Below, one piece after another: positions 56,082 through 64,000 of a stretch of 64,000 nucleotides of DNA. The stretch is from Gnetum montanum (lineage: Eukaryota > Streptophyta > Gnetopsida > Gnetales > Gnetaceae). The translations under genes were made by a program, and so were the position numbers. Position 1 is the stretch's first letter. The number at the start of each line of letters is the position of its first letter. A model generated the notes under the pieces. It was not told where the DNA came from. It worked only from the letters and a program-made list of their open reading frames with translations, and did not search any database. The DNA is taken from assembly GCA_015680685.1 (NCBI GenBank), contig MNCI01023689.1, positions 332,676 to 396,675 of the forward strand, given 5' to 3'.

Positions 56082-56265
56082 GCTATGCTCTAGAGCATAG
56101 CCCAATAGTTAGGAAAATTTTCAAAAATTTGAAGTCCAGCATTGCTACGCTTGCTACACTCATGAACGTAGTAGGAGGGGATAGGGGGTAGCATGGACAC
56201 TTAGAAAAATCTAGTAAAACTTGTAGTCCTTGTTCTTACTATGCTAGCTACACTCTAGAGTGTAG
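56082..56265. repeat. Perfect palindromes in B 5' LTR
   Basis: GCTATGCTCTAGAGCATAGC at 56082-56101 (20 bp perfect) and CTACACTCTAGAGTGTAG at 56248-56265 (18 bp perfect). The two share the CTCTAGAG centre but differ symmetrically in both arms. A further imperfect copy is near 56485-56505. Confidence 0.85.
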
Positions 56266-56609
56266 TAGGAGGGGTATCCTTAGGAGTTAGAAAGTCTACC
56301 TGATTGTTTTTGCCATTCTAAGCTATCTTGACACTCATGCAAATTGGCCACCAGAGTACGACTACGCTCAGGAGTGTAGCAAGAGGAATGGGAGGGTAGC
56401 AGGACACTTAGAACAATTTTTGTGACCATTGTTGATAGTCTGAGAATTTTGCAAACCTGGTTTTGTGCTGCATGCTACATTGGCCATGCTCTAGAACATA
56501 GCCCTAGTAGTAGGATAATGGGCCAAACACTTAGAAAAAATTTGCCTTGTGTTGACACTTAGGCAAATTTGTAGTCAAGGTGCTGTGGCCCAAAATTAGT
56601 GGTGTTTCA

Positions 56610-56614
56610 ATGAT
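56610..56614. other. Target-site duplication of B, right copy (ATGAT)
   Basis: Identical to 17706-17710. On the right, gag sequence of B4 resumes. Confidence 0.75.
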
Positions 56615-58330
56615 GAGTTGAAAGATGTGTTGCATGGTGGTGATCCCTGCATCTCTTCTTATTTTGACTCTTTTGTTATAGCATCCATAGTTGTATGTTC
56701 TTACCTAGTTTTATTGCCATCCCTCCTTATGTACTAGTTTTTATACACCACATAGGCTAAATCATTGCTTGTCTTAGCTACCTCCTCGATGCGTTTAGTT
56801 TGTAAAAAGGCTTGGCTTAGTGATCGAGGCTTAAAATAATAAAGATTTGACTTAATGAAGTCATTTAATGCTCCCTTGTAGATGGCTAAGAGATGAGTTT
56901 CAAAGATAGGCTCTAGAACCTTGTTAAGTGTTGAATTCCATTTCTGAATAAACCTTTTGACTAGTTCAAGTGGCCCCTTCACCTTCATTAGTTAATCCAA
57001 TGTGGCATCCAGCTTCAATCTGTATCTAAAGTAGTTGAAAAATTAGTCTATTAAGCTTTTAAGGGAAGAGATGGAGTCCCTAGGCAAGGTTTGATACTAA
57101 TCTAAAGCCTTACCCTTGAGGAACATAGGGAAAATGTTTAGTATCATGTTTGGCCAAGCTTGTAAAAGGGGGTACTTAAATTGGAAGGTGGCTAAGTGTG
57201 TGTTGGGATCCCCTTCACCATTATATTTGGTGAAGTTTGGTATGGGCATACTCATAGGTAAGGTCATTAAAGGCATCACAGTGATTATAGGATCATCTTG
57301 GTAAAAATCTAGAACCTTAACCTTTTGAGTTGTACCAGTCTTAAGTTTTTGTAACTCTTCGGTAAGGTGTTGGTTCATTTGGAAGACTTGATCCAAGCCT
57401 TGGGGCATTCCCATAGGCTATGGTATTTGTGTTGATGGTTGTGGAGGGAGTTAAGTAGTTGAGGTTGCATAATTTACATTGGCATAAAGGGAAGAGGTCA
57501 TGTGATCATCATAGTAGGTTGGTTAAACAAGGAAAAGGAGTTTTGATTTGGACCTTGAGGTATGAAAGTAGCAAAGGGAGTATGAGAGGCCAATGTTGCT
57601 TAGGGTCCCAATGAGGGTTCCATTGGTATGACAAAGGGAGATGATGAGGCAGACATCATTGGCATTGGATGAATAGAGTGAGTTTGTGTGGCAAAGAGCA
57701 TTGATGAGAACAAGAAGATACATTGAGACATGGGTTATGCTTGGTGTGTAGCGACGATGGATGTTGAGCTAAACATAGTAGGATGGGTAGGGGAAAAACA
57801 AGATTAGGAAACTTGTTGCTCAAATGAAGAAAGGGAGGTTGAATTAGGAGTAGTATTTTGGGGAGCTGACTATTGGAAAAGACTCCCAATAAAGTTATCA
57901 GGCTTTGGTTCCACCTCAAACTCATCCTACTCTTCTTTGTGATCCTCCTAGCTAATTTCCTCACTAAACTCATCAACCTCTATGAGTTGTATGAGCATTT
58001 GTGAATAAAAGTCAATGAGAGAGATTTGGTAATAAGGAGATGAGATGTATTCTTTTCCATCCTAATGTATAATTTTGAATTAATTCTTAGAATCAAATTT
58101 GGAGCATGGTATCAAGAGTCTGGCTTGCATCTTGACATAGAGGAAGTTGTAGAACTCCTTATTAATCAATACAAAGTCTAGGTTCTTACTCCTTTGTCAT
58201 AGTGATTTTCTTCATTCTATGATTGTAGGGTCTTTTGGGTCATAGACATAAACTACATATTGGCTAGAGGCCATGTATGCAAGGTCTAGTTGTAGAATGG
58301 TTGATTTGTGAAAAGACATTAACTGGTACC
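56615..58330 (-). pseudogene. N-terminal and middle gag of B4
   Basis: The minus strand begins near 58320 (MSFHKSTILQLDLAYMASSQ). A Ser/Thr/Pro-rich region with stops follows. Then LDQVFQMNQHLTEELQKLK and VLDFYQDDPIITVMPLMTLP (57390-57280) and the capsid core: GDPNTHLATFQFKYPLLQAW, KGALNDFIKSNLYYFK and KTSNDLAYVVYKN (to 56734). It stops at the B insertion site; the remainder is at 17705-16938. Same organisation as B and B+ gag. Confidence 0.75.
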
Positions 58331-59621
58331 AGGCAAACCAAGGTGGACCAGTAGAAACTAAGCTAGGCTTTATAAAACTAAGCAAGGTTTAGTAAAGTCC
58401 AAAAATTGTTATGAAAAGACTAATATGGAAAAGGTGGTTATTTAAAATATGCTTGATTTTAGAAAGATACACTAGTATTTTTCCAAAAGTATGTTTTTGA
58501 TAAAAATAGCAAGTTTTTGGTTTTCTTGTTTAAGGGGTGTTGATGTATTTTCCTTTTAGGGAAACTATGCTGGGTATTGTTGTGCAACCAAGAAAAAATG
58601 TTACTTTTCAAAAGATATATTGGGTATCTTAAAAAGAAACACTATGGTTTGTGTGGTGATGGAAAATGTAATTGGTTTACCAAAACTACGTTGGGTAATT
58701 TGGTAAAGAGGGGAAGGTGTGCTGGCCTTTGGAAAACCCAAGGCCAAGTTTTAGCAACCAAATTTTGTAGGTTTCTTAAGAAGCTATGATGGGTTCTAAA
58801 AGTCTAGCAACTACTATGAATTTCATAGCAACACCCAAAATGACTACAACAATCATACTGAGTATTAGTTGTGGGAGGATGAATGGAAACATTGGTTTTC
58901 TTGGAAAAATTTCAAGGTTTTCTTTATTAATTAAACAAAAAATTCTAGCAAATAGAATTGCCCAAGGGTATGACTAGGTATGGCTGGAAAACGATTGAAA
59001 TTACAACTACAAGTACAGTGTAGGTTGCAATGAAAATGGTATGATAGTATTTAAGGCAGGTAACATGAACTACATTGGCTTTAATAATAGGATCTATCTT
59101 GAAGAGTGTCTAGTAGACCACTGTATTGCCTAGTTAACTACATTGGGATAGGTGGTAGGAAATGGTTTTTCTTGGTAAAAATAAGTTGAGAATATTTCCT
59201 TTGAAAGGATGTGTGCTAGTTTTAAAAAATTTAAATGTGAAAATTTTGGGTTTCTTAAGGACTACGTTTGAGTTTTGGTAGTGTGTAAGCTAGCTTTTCT
59301 AGAGAATTTCACAATAGATGGATTTGAGTTTTTGTATGGACCTACGCTAGCCCATAGATCCCAAATGTAGTTTTCAACAATTAAACTTTGCAAATTTTCA
59401 ATGTAGACTATGCTGGTTTCAAAGTATCTAGCAACTATTGTGAAAAAAACTACAAAAACCCAAATCACCCACCACAATTATGTTGGGTATTATGTGAAGG
59501 TATTTGAATACCAATGTTGGGTTTGATGGTAGATACTTGCAGGTTTTGGAGTTTAAAATATGTAAAAATTGATTTTGGAAAATGCTTGGAAACTTTTTTG
59601 GGTTGAGAATTCAGGTAGAGA
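58331..59621 (-). other. Leader of B4 with internal repeats
   Basis: Noncoding. TACGTTGGGTAAT or ATGCTGGGTATTG phrases recur (near 58568, 58617, 58687, 58788, 59471), and a CTAGCAACTACTATGAA phrase recurs near 58805 and 59428. This parallels the CGCTGGGTTCTAAC repeats of the B+ leader. Confidence 0.55.
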
Positions 59622-59638
59622 CCCTACTTCTAGTGCCA
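59622..59638 (-). other. PBS of B4
   Basis: The minus strand reads TGGCACTAGAAGTAGGG, one base different from the B+ PBS, five bases inside the LTR. Confidence 0.7.
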
Positions 59639-59643
59639 AAAAC

Positions 59644-60961
59644 TGTAACACTTGAAAAATTTGGTTGCTAGAAAACCAAAAATTCTAGGTGAAACAACCT
59701 AATTTTGGATCCTAAAGGCCTTTGAGAAATAGGATCCAAGGCACCTTGGATAGTCTTGTCAATAACCCAAGGACTTAAAAAGTGTAAAATAGTGTAAAAG
59801 AATTAAATAAAAATTACAAATCTAACCAAGGGAAATAAGAAAAATAAGTTTGCACAAAATAAATGAACTCAAAATTTTATTGAAAATAATAATAGTTGTA
59901 GGTTCAAAAATAAAATTTCAAGGGAGTACAAAATTTTTTATGCTTAAAATGCACACAGAGTTGTGAGAAGTGGTTGTAGTCCTAGTGAAATTTACAGAGT
60001 GCTTCTTGTAGTTAGCTCCACGATCCATGCATTTGAAAGTTTCAATTTTGAAACTCTTTGTTGGTTTTCATGTTGGATTTGGTACGATAGTTGAAAAATA
60101 GGAAGGAATTGTTTGAATTTTTGGTGTTGGGAAATTGCTCCAAGAGTCTTCAATGCTTATCCAATTGCTAGTTTGCCAAAAAAGTCCATTCAAAGTATTG
60201 GAATTTGATTTAAATAGGTTTTTGTTGTTCAATTTGTTGCTACAAATTTTCTACCATGATTGTTAATAGATTGAAATCATGTGTAGCTATGATAGGCTTT
60301 CAACCCTAGTGTAGTTTTCATTTATGGTAAATTTTGATGCATCCAAGGCCATCAAAACCACATTGGATACTAAAAATAGTAAATGGATTTTTGGTACTAT
60401 GCTAGCTTTGTTGCATCTACGTTGGCTTTGTTGTAACTATGTTGACTTTGTAGTACCTCCATTGGGAATTATAGTAACTACATTGGCCATGGCTAGGAAA
60501 GTGAAAACCCCAACCATTCCAACATTGGCTTCATGAAAACAAAAGAAACCCAATAGCTCCTATGTTGGCCTTGTGGAACACTATTGGTAATTATGGTAAC
60601 TATGCTGGCCATTGCTAGGGAAATGAAAACCCAACACCAGAAACATTAGGGGTAGGTGGTTCCAGTGTAGTTGAGACTATATCCCTATAAAAACTCATGA
60701 AAATGCCAATTTTGGTAGTCCAAAAGGCATTTTTAATCTCCTCAAGCCCAAATATAGATATGGTATGATTTTTTTCACTTGGGAAGTGAGGCTATGACAA
60801 CTTATGAGGAATTTTTTCAGTCCCACAAGTTAAAGTATGTGAAATTGCATCTCATGGATTATAATCTTCACATTTTACAATAAAATTATAGCCTTGGGGT
60901 TTAATGGTGAGGTTTACAAGTTGCAACATGAGATTTCTTGGTGGTGTTTCAGAGACATAGT
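59644..60961 (-). mobile_element. 5' LTR of B4
   Basis: TGTAACACTTG at 59644 to GGTGGTGTTTCA at 60961; minus strand TGAAACACCACC start and ...TTACA end as in B and B+. It contains CTACGTTGGC and CTATGCTGGCCAT repeats (60405-60620). The left neighbour of its outer end is copia integrase sequence that stops exactly there, so B4 inserted into the copia gene. Confidence 0.7.
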
Positions 60962-62760
60962 AAGCAGTATTAATTACTTCAGCCCAAAAGTGGTAAGAAA
61001 TATTCTTGTCATTCAATATAGTTCTCCCCATTTCATTTAAGATCTTATTTATTCTTTCGGCTAAACCATTCTATTGAGGAGTTTTTGAAATAGAGAATTG
61101 ATGAAGTATGTCATTCATTTGACAAAATTACTCAAATTTGACATTCTTGAATTCCCCTTCATTATCATTCTTGATGACTTTGATACCATAGCGTTTTTCT
61201 TTCTAAATTTGATTACAGATTCTTAAGAAATGATCAAATACTTCATGACTGTGATATAAAAAGGCAACCCAAGTAAAGCAAGAGTAATAATCAATAATGG
61301 TTAGAACATATCTTTTCTTCCCCAAACTAAGTATTTTAGAAGGACCAACTAGATTTATGCAAAGTAAATCTAAGGGATGATTGGTAGATATACAATTTTT
61401 CTTACCAAACCTTACCCTTGTTTACTTTCACTTTTGGCATGCTTCACAAATGTTCAAATTGAAGTCTTTAAGTTTAGGCAATTCATGAATCATTTCCTTT
61501 GCCACTAAGGTTCTAAGAATCTCTTTTTTTATATGGTCTAGCTTTCTATGCCATAGACAAGCATCATCTATATTATTAATCAAGCACTTGGATTCAAGAT
61601 TAGGATTATCTCCAAAAATAGTAGTGTAAACATTGGCCTTCTAGCTCCTTCTATTACAATGTTTATCGTAGTTAAGTCTTTTATTCTATAAGTTTGCTTT
61701 GAAAAAGTAACATTGAAATTTAAATCATAAAGTCGACTTACACTTAGAAGATTATGCTTTAACCCTTTGATAAAGAAAACTTTATTTATAGTAGGTTGTC
61801 ATTTACCTTTTCCTCCTATGGCAATAACTATTATAGGAGCCTCCATGCCATCTTCAAAAGTGATAGTTCCACAATCGTGTTCTATGAAGTAAATAAATTA
61901 TATTTTATCTCTTATCATATGTCTTGAACATCAACTATCAACATACTAGGTGCTTGTTTTAACTACTAAGAGAGTTACTTGAGCTATCATGTTTTGTTTA
62001 GGCTTTCTTTTTTCCTCCAAATTTTATTTTTCTAGAAAGCACCTTGTCCAGGATATTTTTGAAAAGACGAAGTGTAATGTTTCATCCTAAGATAGCAATA
62101 TGCCTAGACATGTCTAAATTTTCCACAATAGAAACAATTTAAAGTTCTAAATTTTATTATGTTACCAAACCTAGAACAATTTTCTTCTATAGAGTCCTTG
62201 ATGCATATATCCCTTTGCTCTTGATCTTTGGGATTTTCTAAATATTTCTTATTCATCTACTTAATAACATTGGTTAGTCATTGAATCTTATTCATTAGGT
62301 CTGAGTTTTCTTTCTTAAGATAAGAACATTCATCATTAAGAGCTGCAATCTTTATCTCTTTATCATGTAAGATATCTTTCATTTTAAAGCATAAACTTTG
62401 AAAAGAAATAATTTCATTACAAAGAAATCCATACCTTTATTTGAAGGAGTTTTCATCTTCTTTATGATGATTCCTATGATTATTTGAAATTCCTTTCTTA
62501 TCCAAATTATCATAGATATTACTAGAACTGCAATTATAATCTCTCTTAGAGGCTATATGACCTCTTCTCTACCTATCAAATTGAATGTAGAAGAGGGACT
62601 AAGAAAATTACCTTTACTAATGTAGAGAAGGATTGAATGTAGCAATTGATGAAGCATATTAGTCTCTTTTTCCAATTGAATATGATAGTTATTGGTGATT
62701 TGATGTTTGTTGCCTCTTCCATGTTCATGTTTAGTTATCTACGTGAGATTACTAGGCTTT
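60962..62760 (-). pseudogene. Ty1/copia gag, protease and integrase (truncated)
   Basis: The minus strand, in order: a Gag helix (MNKIQ, YLKKENSDL), a canonical zinc knuckle, LNCFYCGKFRHV-x-AYC (C-x2-C-x4-H-x4-C, about 62150-62100), then the protease site YVDS-stop-CSRHM (Gly of DSG changed to a stop), and HNLLSVSRLYDLNF. The integrase follows, with LTIIDYYSCFTWVAFLYHS (first Asp), IKNDNEGEFKNVKFE (second Asp) and LAERINKILNEMGRTIL (Glu). It ends at FWAEVINTAYYV (60962), where the B4 LTR begins. RT and RNase H are not next to it; they would lie beyond B4 if the nest reading is right. Stops throughout: dead. Confidence 0.8.
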
Positions 62761-62765
62761 GATAC
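62755..62765 (-). other. Copia PBS
   Basis: The minus strand reads GTATCAAAGCC immediately inside the LTR end, matching the initiator-Met PBS (GTATCAGAGCC) common in plant copia elements. Confidence 0.6.
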
Positions 62766-63782
62766 TGCTTGTGGATTGAGAACTTAAAAGAGGGTTGAAT
62801 AAGTTCTCAAAATTAAAAATGCACCAACCACAAAAACACACCAAAGTTTACATGGTTCCTCAACTTGGGTGGTCCACACTCAAAGGGTAGATTCCTTACA
62901 CAGATTGGCACCACATCCTTTATAAGCTTTGAGCTTTGCACTATGAAACCACTTAACTTCAAAAGGTTTAACAAGCTCAAAATGTGGTTTCAAGGATCCC
63001 ACAACCTTTACAAGATTGAGCTCTTCTCCAAAGTATTTTAATGTTATAAAACTACTCAACTCCATAGGGTTCTAACAAGCTCAATGTGAATGCCTTCTCA
63101 CAAGAAGCACATCAACCTTGCAGGGCTACAAGAAAAAGTAAAAGACATAAGAAAAGAATGTAACTAAATTTACAAGTCCTTGTACTTTAAAGCTCAGTAC
63201 AATATACAACCAAGAAAATGATGTTACAATAAAGAACAAGAATATAATAGCACAGAATAGACAATGATTGATCTCTTATGAATAGTACTTGCATGATTTT
63301 CAATATTTTAGAATCTTCTTTTAGTCTCGGATTTTTTGAAAACTCTTTTGAATTTGTGAAATGGCTACTAAAAAATTGGTGTAGAAATCTTGTTTGAAGT
63401 TGGGACATCTACTTGAGATGGACTTTAATTTAGGAGAGATATCTCACTAGAAAATGGAACATCTCCTATGGGACGTCTACAGGAAGACATCAACTTTGAG
63501 ATAGAGATGCCTATTATTTTTAGGAGACATCTCCTCAACTTTTAGGCTTTATCTTCTAAGGCTTTCTCCCATCAATTTTCATTCTTACCAGTCCTTGAAG
63601 CATCTTCATTTGATTTATAGTCTTTGTTTTCATCCATGCTTGTTCATGCTCTCATCTTACCCATGTGGTCTTTATTTTAACATCTTCTTGTAGATCTCAT
63701 TTCCTTGAGTTATCAAGTCTTGTTGTGGTCCATGTCCTACAAATATATTATCCAAAATAAACATTCTATGTTCTTCATTTTC
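62766..63782 (-). mobile_element. Copia 5' LTR
   Basis: Starts TGCTTGTGGATTGAG at 62766 on the plus strand and aligns with 8395-9440. The outer (right) end is cut near the single N at 63783; about 20 bases present in the other copy are missing here. Confidence 0.7.
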
Positions 63783-63783
63783 N

Positions 63784-63905
63784 ACATTCAAAACAACACA
63801 ACAACAAACACATACTCACATAACTACTGAGTTTATTTGGAGGTATCTAGGCCTTGGTGTTGCTAGAGACTAGCAAGCACCTAAACCCTATTTGAACACA
63901 TTGGA
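63784..63905 (-). mobile_element. E-type LTR terminus fragment
   Basis: The reverse complement of 31493-31610: GGAGGTATCTAGGCCTTGGT and AGCACCTAAACCC on this strand. Its TGT terminus would be near 63900. Confidence 0.5.
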
Positions 63906-63924
63906 GATCTAGTTTAGAATAGTC

Positions 63925-64000
63925 ACCAATAGCTTCATAGGTAACTTAATATACCTAGTCCTATCCTTGTACTCAAAATTTGATCTTGGTTAGTTGGGAA
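63925..64000 (-). pseudogene. B-type gag fragment at right edge
   Basis: CCTTGTACTCAAAATTTGAT is the minus-strand counterpart of the NFECKDYSKY region of B gag (52790-52815). Only a few dozen codons are in the window. Confidence 0.5.

Larger units (their letters stand above)
17711..56609 (-). mobile_element. TAT/Ogre-like LTR retrotransposon B with nested insertions
   Basis: Minus-strand element with a 5' LTR (55067-56609), PBS, gag, protease, tandem array, RT/RNase H, archaeal-type RNase H, integrase, second array, PPT and a 3' LTR (17711-17826 plus 25898-27566). The second RNase H is the hallmark of the TAT/Ogre lineage. The outer termini are flanked by ATGAT on both sides. The 38.9 kb span includes insertion A in the 3' LTR, fragment E in pol, and D with B+ between protease and RT. 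Without these it would be roughly 14 kb. All coding parts are decayed. Confidence 0.75.
55067..56609 (-). mobile_element. 5' LTR of B
   Basis: From TATAGCAACTG (canonical start TG mutated) to GGTGTTTCA at 56609; 1543 bp. Collinear with 17711-17826 plus 25893-27566, except for a deletion of about 240 bp near 55462. TATA at 55664-55672 followed by GGGTTAGGGTTA (telo-box-like). The uninterrupted sequence around 55180 shows the A insertion site before insertion. Confidence 0.82.

Overview
Kind of genome. This is repeat-derived nuclear DNA of a land plant with a large, retrotransposon-rich genome. A gymnosperm fits well but cannot be proved from the sequence. The grounds are: LTR retrotransposons with plant-type gag, protease, reverse transcriptase, dual RNase H and integrase remnants; a tRNA-Asp primer-binding site typical of Athila-like Ty3/gypsy elements; a Ty1/copia element; deep nesting; and heavy C-to-T decay. 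I see no intact host gene, tRNA, rRNA or CRISPR. Most open frames are short remnants. There are three assembly gaps (14775-15166, 31774-32402, 44626-44652) and single Ns at 21924, 24690 and 63783.

Layout. (1) 1-1076: PBS and 5' LTR of an Athila-like element on the minus strand (A1). (2) 1.1-8.4 kb: an old, degraded minus-strand relative (A0) with gag, a degenerate repeat region and an ORF remnant. (3) 8395-9457: a copia LTR. (4) 10.4-16.9 kb: a plus-strand Athila-like element (A2). (5) 16.9-61 kb: a Russian-doll nest. A TAT/Ogre-like element (B4, minus; 5' LTR 59644-60961) has its gag split by a second TAT/Ogre-like element (B, minus, 17711-56609, 5-bp target duplication ATGAT). B's 3' LTR is split by an Athila-like element (A, minus, 17827-25892, duplication GATGG). 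B's pol is split by fragment E (31.5-34 kb). B is also split between protease and reverse transcriptase by an intron-containing pseudogene unit (D, plus strand). D in turn is split by a pol-less gag-pro element (B+, 37583-46664, duplication CTATG). B4 itself lies in the integrase of the copia element at 60.96-63.78 kb.

How the parts work together. B carries, in order on the minus strand, LTR, PBS, gag, protease, a short tandem array, RT/RNase H, a second archaeal-type RNase H, integrase, another array, PPT and LTR. This is the TAT/Ogre plan, with decayed active sites. The A-type copies and B+ lack reverse transcriptase and integrase, so they would have needed helper enzymes. A carries a partial gag and a second ORF with a plant-transposon-protein-like domain followed by coiled coil. 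D carries a similar domain order, but spread over several exons with in-frame GT-AG introns.

The most unusual signals are: the three matching target duplications that order the nest; D's preserved reading frame, whose stops are almost all TAG at probable Gln positions; paired tandem arrays bracketing pol; perfect palindromes next to the LTR TATA boxes or repeated within LTRs; and a variant zinc-knuckle-like motif shared by three A-type gags.
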